In this document: positions 1 through 8,183 of the stretch, piece by piece
How the letters are laid out: each line of letters opens with the position of its first letter
How positions within the stretch are numbered: the first letter of the stretch is position 1
From: Methanococcoides methylutens MM1
GTDB lineage: Archaea > Halobacteriota > Methanosarcinia > Methanosarcinales > Methanosarcinaceae
Direction: 5' to 3'
NCBI RefSeq assembly: GCF_000970325.1
Contig: NZ_CP009518.1
Location: 1,364,001-1,428,000 of the forward strand
DNA: 64,000 nucleotides
Program-made: the position numbers and the translations under genes
The notes under the pieces: generated by a model
What the model was told of the DNA's origin: nothing
Seen by the model: only the letters and a program-made list of their open reading frames with translations
Database searches by the model: none

Positions 1-1
1 C

Positions 2-2479
2 ATATATGTCCTCCTTGCTGCTTCACTTGTCACATTCATTCTTGAGGAATATGCGGACATGGCAGTTATCCTTGGAGTTGTCCTTGCCAATGCGGTCATA
101 GGTTTCATACAGGAAAGAAATGCTGAAAATGCCCTTGAGTCCCTTGCAAAGATGCTGGTTCCCGAGACCAGTATACTCAGGGATGGAAAGAGAATGATAA
201 TACACAGCAGGGAACTGGTTGCAGGTGACATTGTACTTCTGGAGGCAGGTAACAGGATACCTGCGGACCTGCGACTGATGTACGTGAAGAACCTGCGTAT
301 CGATGAATCCATGCTCACCGGGGAATCAACGGCTGTGGAGAAAATTATAGACTCCATCGAAACAAAAAGCATTCCCATAGCAGAGCAGAAAAATATCGCC
401 TTTGGAGGCACACTTGTCACCCAGGGAAGTGGACTTGGAGTTGTGGTTGCAACTGGTCCTGAAAGTGAGATCGGAAAAATATCCGAACTGATCCGTAAAA
501 CGGAGAATATATCCACACCTCTTGTCAGAACAATAGACCAGCTGGCAAAAACACTTGCCATCGTTATCCTTGGTCTTTCAATATTCACTTTTATCGTCGG
601 TAAGCTCAGGGGTTTTGACAATCTTGATATCTTCTTTGCCTCTGTGAGCCTTGCAGTTGCAGCTATCCCTGAAGGACTGCCTGCCCTCATTACCATCTCA
701 CTGGCATTCGGGATCAAAAGAATGGCATCCCGAAATGCCATAATCCGTACAATGCCTTCTGTGGAAAGCCTTGGCTCGGCCACTGTCATCTGCTCTGATA
801 AGACCGGTACACTTACCAAGAACGAGATGACGGTCAAAAGGATATATACTCTTGAAGGCGAGTTCGATGTGACCGGTGTCGGTTACAACACAGAGGGAGA
901 TTTCGAATTAGAAGGAAAAACGACCGATCCGATGGAACATCCGGCATTAATGAAAACACTCAAGGCCGGAACACTTTGCAATGATGCATACCTGAGGGAA
1001 GAAGGCGGAATCGATGGAGACCCTACCGAAGGAGCACTTCTTGTATCTGCTGCCAAAGCCGGAAAATTCTACATGCAAAGAGTTGATACCATTCCATTTG
1101 AGTCCGAGGAAAGGTACATGGCAACACTTCATCAGGACGAGGACAAGAACAGCTGGATATATGTGAAAGGATCACCGGAAAAGCTGGTAGAACTTTGCAG
1201 CCATCAGTTCAACGGTAAAGAACTTTCGCCTATTGATCCTGAAATGTACCTTGAAGCTGCCGAGAAAATGGCTTCTGAGGGTCTGCGGGTGATCGGAACA
1301 GCCTACAGAAAGCTGGAATGGGGAAAAGATGAGATCACAGAAGAGGATGTAAAGGACCTGATTTTCCTCGGCCTTCAGGGCATGATAGATCCACCAAGGG
1401 AAGAAGTAAAAACATCGATCTTCAAGTGCAACAACGCCGGTATCAGGGTTATAATGATCACTGGAGACCACATCCTTACCGGACACACCATTGCCAGGCA
1501 GCTTGGTATACGAACAAATGGTGCTTTGTCAGGAAGCGATATCCAGAAGATGTCAGATGAGGAGCTTACGGAGACCCTCAAAACGGTCTCTGTCTTTGCA
1601 AGAACATCTCCTGAAGATAAATCCAGAATTGTTGGCCTGCTTAAGCAGCAGGGAGAGGTTGTGGCAGTTACCGGCGACGGGATCAACGATGCACCTGCAC
1701 TTGAGAACGCTGACATTGGCGTTGCCATGGGAAGAACAGGCACCGAAGTTGCAAAGGATGCATCGGATATGGTGCTTGCAGATGACAATTTTGCATCTAT
1801 TGTGAATGCAGTGGAAGAAGGAAGGAATGTCTACAACAAGATACAGAAGGTCATACTCTGGACATTGCCGACTAATGCTGCAGAAGGGCTGGCCGTTCTT
1901 GCAGCCGTGATCCTGGGACTGAAGAACCCACCGTTGATCCCATTACACATCCTATGGATAAATACGATAACGGCATTGGGGCTGGGAGTTCCCATCACAC
2001 TTGAACCCATGGAAAAGAAACTGCTTAACAGGCCACCAAGGCCACCGAAAGAGCCGCTTCTACTGCCGGTAATAAAGCAAAGGATAGTCGCGGTGGCATT
2101 ACTGGTGGTGACCGCCACGTTCCTGCTTTATTTCTTCGAGATGATGCAAAACGGCAGGGATAGCAACACTGCCCAGACGATCGCACTCAATACGATAGTT
2201 TTCTTTGAGATATTCTACCTATTCAGCTGCAAATCAATACATGAGAACGTATTCAGGGATCTTTTATCGAACAAGTTTATGCTGGCCGGTATCGCACTGG
2301 TCCTTTCCCTGCAGGTATTCATCACATATAGTCCTACTATGAATTCGATACTCCGGACAAGTCCTCTTGAAATTATGGACTGGGTGATAATAGCACTTAC
2401 ATCAAGCTCTGTATTCTTCCTGATAGAGCTGGATAAATATATAAAAAATAAAAGGAAAACGGATCAAGTGAGCAATTGA
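2..2479 (+). CDS. P-type cation-transporting ATPase (P2A, calcium-pump-like), 5' end missing
   Basis: The reading frame is open from the first bases of the window, so the N-terminus lies upstream; the internal ATG at 59 is not the true start. About 825 residues remain. Counted from that internal Met, the actuator TGES motif is at 87-90, the ion-site PEGL at 204-207, and the phosphorylated Asp lies in DKTGTLT at 247-253. KGSPEKL and TGDGINDAPAL follow, and the C-terminus carries further membrane segments. PEGLPA followed by DKTGTLTKNEMTV is the P2 signature (Ca2+-type pumps and relatives) rather than the CPC heavy-metal group, so ATP-driven cation export across the membrane is likely. The exact ion cannot be read from sequence. 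The protein ends in TGA at 2477-2479. Confidence 0.93.
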   Translation: MYVLLAASLVTFILEEYADMAVILGVVLANAVIGFIQERNAENALESLAKMLVPETSILRDGKRMIIHSRELVAGDIVLLEAGNRIPADLRLMYVKNLRIDESMLTGESTAVEKIIDSIETKSIPIAEQKNIAFGGTLVTQGSGLGVVVATGPESEIGKISELIRKTENISTPLVRTIDQLAKTLAIVILGLSIFTFIVGKLRGFDNLDIFFASVSLAVAAIPEGLPALITISLAFGIKRMASRNAIIRTMPSVESLGSATVICSDKTGTLTKNEMTVKRIYTLEGEFDVTGVGYNTEGDFELEGKTTDPMEHPALMKTLKAGTLCNDAYLREEGGIDGDPTEGALLVSAAKAGKFYMQRVDTIPFESEERYMATLHQDEDKNSWIYVKGSPEKLVELCSHQFNGKELSPIDPEMYLEAAEKMASEGLRVIGTAYRKLEWGKDEITEEDVKDLIFLGLQGMIDPPREEVKTSIFKCNNAGIRVIMITGDHILTGHTIARQLGIRTNGALSGSDIQKMSDEELTETLKTVSVFARTSPEDKSRIVGLLKQQGEVVAVTGDGINDAPALENADIGVAMGRTGTEVAKDASDMVLADDNFASIVNAVEEGRNVYNKIQKVILWTLPTNAAEGLAVLAAVILGLKNPPLIPLHILWINTITALGLGVPITLEPMEKKLLNRPPRPPKEPLLLPVIKQRIVAVALLVVTATFLLYFFEMMQNGRDSNTAQTIALNTIVFFEIFYLFSCKSIHENVFRDLLSNKFMLAGIALVLSLQVFITYSPTMNSILRTSPLEIMDWVIIALTSSSVFFLIELDKYIKNKRKTDQVSN

Positions 2480-2534
2480 AAAAACAGGATGTTGATCCGT
2501 TGTCTGGCCATTTAAAGATGGAAGAGAGAGGAAG

Positions 2535-2867
2535 TCAATCCTCGTCGCCACAGCAACTACAGGAAACATTTCCTTTGAGAATCTCCCTCCAGTCCCCGAT
2601 GACATCATGTGTCCAGCAGTCATCGGCACCTGCAGCTTCTCTCATTGTCAGGGCAAAGATATACGAGAGTTCCTTTACAGTGGCACCTGCTTCGAGAGCA
2701 CCTTTGAAATGCTTGAGTACACAGGGCTTTGACCTTGCTTTGATGGAAAGGGCAAAACAGATGAACTGATAGGTCTTTTCGTCTATTGTTCTGGTATCGG
2801 CATATAACTTGTCGATCTCATCCAGTTTTTCAGTAAATTCCGGGAAGAATTCTTCTAGCATTCTCAT
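2535..2867 (-). CDS. Carboxymuconolactone decarboxylase (CMD)-fold small protein
   Basis: This is a 110-residue protein of the CMD/AhpD fold. The core helix carries SKPCVLKH (Cys49, His53), where AhpD peroxidases have CxxCxxxH; the first Cys is Ser here, so a complete redox pair is missing. The following GALEAGAT segment is typical of the family. The extreme C-terminus has an unusual CSCCGDED tail that could bind metal or supply the missing thiols. The gene converges on the ATPase gene. It is probably a thiol or peroxide-related accessory protein, but no substrate can be assigned. The start is ATG at 2867; an in-frame ATG two codons later is possible. Confidence 0.75.
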   Translation of the reverse strand: MRMLEEFFPEFTEKLDEIDKLYADTRTIDEKTYQFICFALSIKARSKPCVLKHFKGALEAGATVKELSYIFALTMREAAGADDCWTHDVIGDWREILKGNVSCSCCGDED

Positions 2868-3026
2868 TTTGATCCAATCCTTATTTTTCTGTTATGATAG
2901 AGTACCAATATTCTACCAATAGTCAAAATAAGAATGGACAATATGAGCATTTAATAGCTACGCTTCAAATAATGTTGAAATGCTTTTGTAAAAAAGAGAT
3001 AAAAAGTGAAAAAGAGATATTAAATC

Positions 3027-3158
3027 TTATTTCTTTTTCAGCTTTGCGAGCTTCTTCTTAGCGGCTCCATCACCGGCAGCTGCTTTTTCTTCAAGCTCAG
3101 CAAGTTTCTCTTTCTTCTTTCCGCTTTTCCTTGCCAGATCCTTCTTAGACATTGCCAT
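3027..3158 (-). CDS. Small lysine-rich protein (43 aa), function unknown
   Basis: The ORF runs from ATG at 3158 (a second ATG at 3152 is equally possible) to TAA at 3029-3027 and encodes 43 residues. It is made almost only of Lys, Ala, Leu, Glu and Gly, with SKKDLARKSGKKKEK at the start and KKLAKLKKK at the end; it is strongly basic and should form one or two helices. A clean ORF with such biased composition between flanking A/T-rich spacers suggests a real gene, perhaps a nucleic-acid or ribosome-associated basic peptide. No family was recognised and no strong ribosome binding site is seen. Confidence 0.55.
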   Translation of the reverse strand: MAMSKKDLARKSGKKKEKLAELEEKAAAGDGAAKKKLAKLKKK

Positions 3159-3272
3159 AGGGTGCTTATTTTGAAGTCCAAACTATATAAAATGATGGCA
3201 TTCGATTCTGATATGGATTTTTTTATACTTAGGATCAGAAACTTTAAAGTTTAAGAACAACACACTTAATGT

Positions 3273-4109
3273 ATGGACAGATACCGGATAACATCCATAA
3301 ATCGTCCACTGGACCCGGATTATCCTACCAACCGCCTTATCTTGCTGATATGCCTGATTGTCCTTATCATTTCTTCACTCTTTCATTTTGCTTCTAACAA
3401 AGATGTCATCGCTGCAGCTATATATGGCTTAAAGGCAGGCATATCCGTATTTCTGGTCTGGGCCATCTCTAGAGAGATCGATCCTGACCATGAGATAGCA
3501 GCCTTTGCTCCTGTTTTACTTTCACTCATCCCTGCAATGATCTATGGAATGCAGCCATTGCTTGCCCTGTATTGGCTTCTTCTCATATTACGCATAGTGA
3601 ACAGGTCAACCGGATCAAAAGCAGGGATACTGGACATCATGGCTGCATTACTGATAGGAGCGTATCTCTCCCACGAGATATTCTGGATCTTTGGAATAAT
3701 TACAGCTGCTGCCCTTTTCATTGATAGCAGGTTATCTGCTCCTGAGAAGGTTCATCTGTTCGCAGCGATAATAATGGCAGGAATCACTTTATTTATGATC
3801 CCAAAAGGAAATGAGAATGCAATTAAAGAGTTCTCAATAACAAGAATTCTGGCCCTCATTTCCATGACATTTTTGTTTTTGCTTCCTTTAATCAGCTCGG
3901 AAAAGATCAAAAGCAAAAGTGACCGGACCAGTGAACCTCTTGAAAAAATAAGAGTTAAACTTGCAATGGTAATATTCCTGCTGACTGCAATAACTTTTAC
4001 TTTGATAGATACCGATCACAACGGATCCTGGGCTGTACTGTGGTGTATTGCAACAGGAATAGGGTTATACCGACTTTTTATCAGGAATATATCTAGTGAC
4101 TTCCACTAA
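3273..4109 (+). CDS. Hypothetical polytopic membrane protein
   Basis: The protein has 278 residues and about eight hydrophobic segments: roughly 22-40, 47-65, 75-110, 120-152, 160-175, 190-208, 230-247 and 250-270. A short charged stretch (SEKIKSKSDRTSEPLEK) lies before the last two. No catalytic motif or transporter signature was recognised. It stands alone after the basic small gene with its own upstream A/T-rich region, and the next gene on the same strand (LysE type) starts about 100 bases later. Function unknown. Confidence 0.7.
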   Translation: MDRYRITSINRPLDPDYPTNRLILLICLIVLIISSLFHFASNKDVIAAAIYGLKAGISVFLVWAISREIDPDHEIAAFAPVLLSLIPAMIYGMQPLLALYWLLLILRIVNRSTGSKAGILDIMAALLIGAYLSHEIFWIFGIITAAALFIDSRLSAPEKVHLFAAIIMAGITLFMIPKGNENAIKEFSITRILALISMTFLFLLPLISSEKIKSKSDRTSEPLEKIRVKLAMVIFLLTAITFTLIDTDHNGSWAVLWCIATGIGLYRLFIRNISSDFH

Positions 4110-4207
4110 ATATATCGAGGATTGCAAAACATTTCAAGTTGCAGCGCCATCAAATATTTATACACATGATTTTATAATTGGGATATATAACTGAACCCCT
4201 GATAATT

Positions 4208-4855
4208 ATGATCGAACTTATCAAAGCAATGATCCTGGGATTTACCATCGGCGTTTCTGCTGCACTGATCCCCGGACCCATGATGTTTGCCACAATTGGA
4301 TTGTCTCTTGAAAAAGGATGGCGTAGCGGTCCATTTGTCTTCATTGGACACTCACTGGTAGAGATAGCCCTGATACTCCTGATAATCGGAGGAATATCCT
4401 CCCTGATCGGAAATGATACAATTGCCTACATGTCAATTGTTGGTGGCATTATAATGATACTGTTCGGCCTGGTGATCTTTAAAAGTGCAAAAGACATTTC
4501 CACCATGGACATATCCGGAGCGGCCAGTAAAGCTAAGATCGTAAAGAATCCTATCCTTGCAGGAATTCTGACCTCTGCACTAAACCCAACCTATGTACTC
4601 TGGTGGCTTACAGCAGGAAGTGCCATAATACTTCAGGAATACCTTATAGGAGCTATTGCAATAGTTGCATTTGTGATCGGACACTGGGTCGCAGATCTTG
4701 GTTTCCTTGTTACAGTATCCTCATCAGCAGCAAAAGGTAACGAGTTCATCTCCAGAAGAACCCACAAGAAAGTATTGTACCTATGTGGTAGTCTCATGAT
4801 GATATTTGGTGGCTGGTTCATTTTCAATTACAACAAAATTTCCATGCTGATGTAA
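4208..4855 (+). CDS. LysE/RhtB-family exporter
   Basis: This is a 215-residue membrane protein with the LysE-type N-terminus: a first helix followed by GFTIGVSAALIPGPMMFATI, whose PGP turn is the family hallmark, then about five more helices and LNPTYVLWWLTAGSA, a conserved N-P-x-x-x-W segment. LysE proteins export amino acids or small metabolites. The start was put at ATG 4208 because the only extension (TTG at 4178) adds residues that overlap the promoter-like A/T stretch (TATA-like sequence near 4153-4163). The substrate is unknown. Confidence 0.8.
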   Translation: MIELIKAMILGFTIGVSAALIPGPMMFATIGLSLEKGWRSGPFVFIGHSLVEIALILLIIGGISSLIGNDTIAYMSIVGGIIMILFGLVIFKSAKDISTMDISGAASKAKIVKNPILAGILTSALNPTYVLWWLTAGSAIILQEYLIGAIAIVAFVIGHWVADLGFLVTVSSSAAKGNEFISRRTHKKVLYLCGSLMMIFGGWFIFNYNKISMLM

Positions 4856-4898
4856 TGAAAAAGAAAGTAAAAGAGCACAAAATAATATAAAAAAAAGA

Positions 4899-5759
4899 TC
4901 AGATGAACCTGTCAAGAAGTTCATCCACTTTCTTCGGATCAGCTTTATTACTAACCAAAGGTCCTGACCTCAATACATCAAGATGGTCCTCGAACGTAGG
5001 TTTCTCATTAACGTAAAAGACACCAAGAGGTATCCTTTCTCCCCATTCCAGTGATCTTTCAAAGGCCTTCACCCGATCACCCGGATCATACCCATCACCC
5101 TCTTCTTCCATCCTGTAGACCCTTTCCGAGTACCAGCTGAAAGTGTTGAGCTTGTTAAAGGAAACACATGGCTGGAGCACGTCCACAAGAGAGAAGCCCT
5201 TATGCTGTATGGCCTTCTTGATAAGCTCAGTAAGATGAGAGACATCGCCTGCAAAACCCCTGCTTACAAATGAGCAGTCAAGAGAGATAGCAAGGGACAG
5301 TGGGTTCAGCGGTGTGTTGAATACGCCATGAGTCTGCACCTTTGTTTTCATTCCAGGCTCACTTGTAGGCGAAGCCTGCCCTTTGGTAAGACCATATATC
5401 TGGTTGTCATGAACGATCAATGTGATGTTGGGATTTCTCCTGACATTATGCAGGAAATGATTTCCACCTTCACCGTAGCAATCACCATCACCGGTAACTG
5501 CAAGCACCGTCAGTTCATGGTTGGCGACCTTGGCACCTATTGCAGGAGGCAGGGACCTTCCATGAAGCCCATTGAACAGATTGCATTTCAGGTAATGTGG
5601 CAATTTGCTTGATTGTCCGATACCTGATGTGAGCAATACCTCATCAGGAGATCTTCCAAGTTCTGCAAGAGCACGCTTCAAAGCCTTTAGAATCATGAAA
5701 TTCCCGCAACCGGGACACCATTCCGTCTCAAATTCACCGTAATCATCCACACTGACCAT
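4899..5759 (-). CDS. korB: 2-oxoacid:ferredoxin oxidoreductase, beta (TPP-binding) subunit
   Basis: The 286-residue protein opens with WCPGCGNF (Cys15/Cys18), and Cys in LQPCVSFN probably completes a [4Fe-4S] site. VTGDGDCYGEGGNHFLHN followed by DNQIYGLTKG is the thiamine diphosphate/Mg2+ motif of the beta subunits. It oxidatively decarboxylates a 2-oxoacid to the acyl-CoA and passes electrons to ferredoxin. The subunit layout (separate beta, fused gamma-alpha) fits the KorAB type, so 2-oxoglutarate is the likeliest substrate, but another 2-oxoacid is possible. It is cotranscribed behind the alpha subunit with one base between stop and start. A complete GGAGGTGATC ribosome binding site lies 4 bases before the ATG, inside the alpha gene's end. 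Confidence 0.9.
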   Translation of the reverse strand: MVSVDDYGEFETEWCPGCGNFMILKALKRALAELGRSPDEVLLTSGIGQSSKLPHYLKCNLFNGLHGRSLPPAIGAKVANHELTVLAVTGDGDCYGEGGNHFLHNVRRNPNITLIVHDNQIYGLTKGQASPTSEPGMKTKVQTHGVFNTPLNPLSLAISLDCSFVSRGFAGDVSHLTELIKKAIQHKGFSLVDVLQPCVSFNKLNTFSWYSERVYRMEEEGDGYDPGDRVKAFERSLEWGERIPLGVFYVNEKPTFEDHLDVLRSGPLVSNKADPKKVDELLDRFI

Positions 5760-5760
5760 A

Positions 5761-7497
5761 TCAGATCACCTCCTTTTCCCTCAGCTCACGAATGATGGAT
5801 TCCGGACTGTATGGTTTCCCATCCGACCTCAGGACCTTTTCCGCAATCTTTACTCCGGTCTCACATTCAAGCAGTTTTGCGAACTGTCCTGTTGCATTGT
5901 TCTCCACGCAGACGATCTTCTCTGAATTTCCAAGAACGTCACTTATGGACTCTACAGGCAGAGGGAAAACATGGGTGAAGTGCAAGTGGTTCACCGAATG
6001 TCCTTCATTTATGAGAGTGTTCACGACCTCCACGAGAGGTCCATAGGTGGAACCCCAGCCAACAAGTGTTATCTGAGCATCTTTGGGACCGTACAGGCGT
6101 GGAGGTTCAATTTCCTCTCTCAGGAGCTCAAGTTTCTTCATCCTCTTTTCGTTCATCAGGATGCGGTTCTCAATGGTCTGGTCGATGTGACCGAATTCAT
6201 TGTGCTCATCACTGTCAACTGCCACCAATGATCCTGCCTGGCCGGGAATAGCACGCGGCGATATGCCTGTTTGGGTTATCTCATAGCGTTTATACTCACC
6301 TTTTTCGGCCAGCTCCTCGTCAGACATTAGATGCCTTTCGATGGTAACCTTTGATGGAACGAATCTCTCACAGGTGAAAAGGGAATCTGCAAGATACTGA
6401 TCACTCATGACGAAGACCGGGATCTGGTATTTGTCAGCGATGTTGAACGCTTCAGCTGTCAGGTAGAAGCAGTCATCAGGTGTTCCCGGAGCCAGCACGC
6501 ATCTAGGGAACTCACCCTGTGCTGCGGTCAGCACGAACTGAAGGTCACCCTGCTCGGTCATGGTAGGAAGACCGGTAGCCGGCCCGGGCCGCTGGGACAG
6601 GAATATTACGGCAGGCGTCTCGGTGATACCGGCAAGTCCCAGAGCCTCGGCCATAAGGGAAAAACCGCCACCAGAGGTCGTTGTCATTGCCCTCGCACCG
6701 GCAAAGGAGGCGCCGAGGACCATATTCAAGGCAGCGATCTCATCCTCCGCCTGCTCGACGACAACGTTGAAATCATCAGCATTTGCAGCCACATAGGTCA
6801 TGACACCGGTAGATGGTGTCATGGGATATGCTGCCAGGAACTGTACGCCTGCAGCCAGTGCTCCCAGACCAACAGCATCGTTACCTGCAATGAGCATCCT
6901 TCCATCATCTTCTGAGGGTTCACTTACAGTGAACTTACAGCCTGAAGGATAGTTGTCCCTGGCATAATCATAACCTGCTCGTGCTGCCTTTATGTTGTTA
7001 TCGATGATCTCCTCGCCTTTCTTTTTGAAAGCTTCTGTCAGCACTTTTGCAAGGTAATCGAACTCAAAGCACATCAGGCCAAGGGCAGCACCACTTGCGA
7101 CAGAATTGGAATAGATCTTGTTCCCGCAGACATCCTTTGCGATCTTCAGCATAGGGACATGGAAAAAGAGACCATTGTTAGTATCAGTGTTGTTATTGAT
7201 CTTGATGACATCATTGTCAAATATGATGACACCATCAGTCATCTCTTCTATTTGCTCTTCAATGGATTCTTCATCAAGAGCTATCAGGATGTCCACTTTC
7301 TCAGTCATTGCCCTTATCGGTTCATCGCTCACACGTACCTGGAACGTATTATGGCCACCTCTGACCCTTGAAAGGTAGAACTGTGTGGCAAAGACGTTGA
7401 AACCGCTTTTCTTGAAGGTCTTTGCAAGTGCAACTCCTATGGTCTGAAGACCCTGACCTGCGGCTCCGCCTACTTTTATTACAAGATCCGTACTCAT
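5761..7497 (-). CDS. korA: 2-oxoacid:ferredoxin oxidoreductase, fused gamma-alpha subunit
   Basis: The protein has 578 residues. Residues ~1-190 are the gamma (CoA-binding) domain, with KVGGAAGQGLQTIG near the start and YLSRVRGGHN. Residues ~200-578 are the alpha pyrimidine-binding domain, with GNDAVGLGALAAG, YPMTPSTGVMTY and TTTSGGGFSLMAEALGLAG. The fusion is typical of two-subunit KorAB enzymes. The start ATG at 7497 follows GGGGA at a normal distance. The nearby aconitase suggests a role around 2-oxoglutarate: Methanosarcinaceae make it through citrate, aconitate and isocitrate. No ferredoxin-like delta subunit gene is adjacent. Confidence 0.9.
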   Translation of the reverse strand: MSTDLVIKVGGAAGQGLQTIGVALAKTFKKSGFNVFATQFYLSRVRGGHNTFQVRVSDEPIRAMTEKVDILIALDEESIEEQIEEMTDGVIIFDNDVIKINNNTDTNNGLFFHVPMLKIAKDVCGNKIYSNSVASGAALGLMCFEFDYLAKVLTEAFKKKGEEIIDNNIKAARAGYDYARDNYPSGCKFTVSEPSEDDGRMLIAGNDAVGLGALAAGVQFLAAYPMTPSTGVMTYVAANADDFNVVVEQAEDEIAALNMVLGASFAGARAMTTTSGGGFSLMAEALGLAGITETPAVIFLSQRPGPATGLPTMTEQGDLQFVLTAAQGEFPRCVLAPGTPDDCFYLTAEAFNIADKYQIPVFVMSDQYLADSLFTCERFVPSKVTIERHLMSDEELAEKGEYKRYEITQTGISPRAIPGQAGSLVAVDSDEHNEFGHIDQTIENRILMNEKRMKKLELLREEIEPPRLYGPKDAQITLVGWGSTYGPLVEVVNTLINEGHSVNHLHFTHVFPLPVESISDVLGNSEKIVCVENNATGQFAKLLECETGVKIAEKVLRSDGKPYSPESIIRELREKEVI

Positions 7498-7576
7498 TTT
7501 GTTTCCCCTGTTATAGTGATCTGATCAAAAAAGACCAGATCAATAGCGATCAAATAGAATAAGATCCGATTGGACC

Positions 7577-7948
7577 TTACTCTGCGTTCTCATCGATTTC
7601 CCATAAACCAAAAGTGTTCTCCTCAGTATCCATGCAAACTGCAAGATAACCATAGCCTGGCACAGGCATCTTTGTCTGAAGCACCATGCCACCGAGTTCC
7701 TTCACGCGGTCGCAATATTCGTCCACCGAGATTACCTCAACAAAATTGGTTATCCTCTGTTCAGGACTTCCCCGAAGACCCATCCCTCCTGCTACACCTG
7801 GATTGCCTTCAAGGTCTGTGGTCTCGATGGAGTAATACTCAAATGGTCCCTCAACTTTCTCTATCTTCCAGTCAAACAGTTCTGTATAGAATTTCCTTGC
7901 CCGCTCAAGGTCATCAGCCGGCAGGTCAAAATGTGCAATAGCTGGCAT
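7577..7948 (-). CDS. VOC-superfamily (glyoxalase/bleomycin-resistance fold) protein
   Basis: This 123-residue protein has the full length of a single VOC module: HFDLPADDLERARKFYTELFDW at the N-terminus and, at the C-terminus, GYGYLAVCMDTEENTFGLWE, with the acidic residue of the usual metal site. VOC proteins bind divalent metals and act on small electrophiles or methylmalonyl-CoA, or bind ligands without catalysis; the sequence does not decide. It is on the same strand as the KorAB genes, 79 bases upstream of the alpha-subunit start, and may be cotranscribed with them. Confidence 0.85.
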   Translation of the reverse strand: MPAIAHFDLPADDLERARKFYTELFDWKIEKVEGPFEYYSIETTDLEGNPGVAGGMGLRGSPEQRITNFVEVISVDEYCDRVKELGGMVLQTKMPVPGYGYLAVCMDTEENTFGLWEIDENAE

Positions 7949-8183
7949 ACAATTATCACTCCCAAATCAAGTATGAATTTGAACTGATTTAAGTTTTTGG
8001 TGGAGAATGAGCTATAGAACTAAGTCAATTAAATCAGCTCACAAATTTTGCCATACTGATTTGATGAGCTATGAGAAATAAGGATTTACAAAAAAGACAG
8101 AAAATGGGCATTATATGCCCATTGTTAATGCGGTTTGAAATTACGCATTTAAGAAGTGTTCACTGATGGTTCTACAATTCGTA

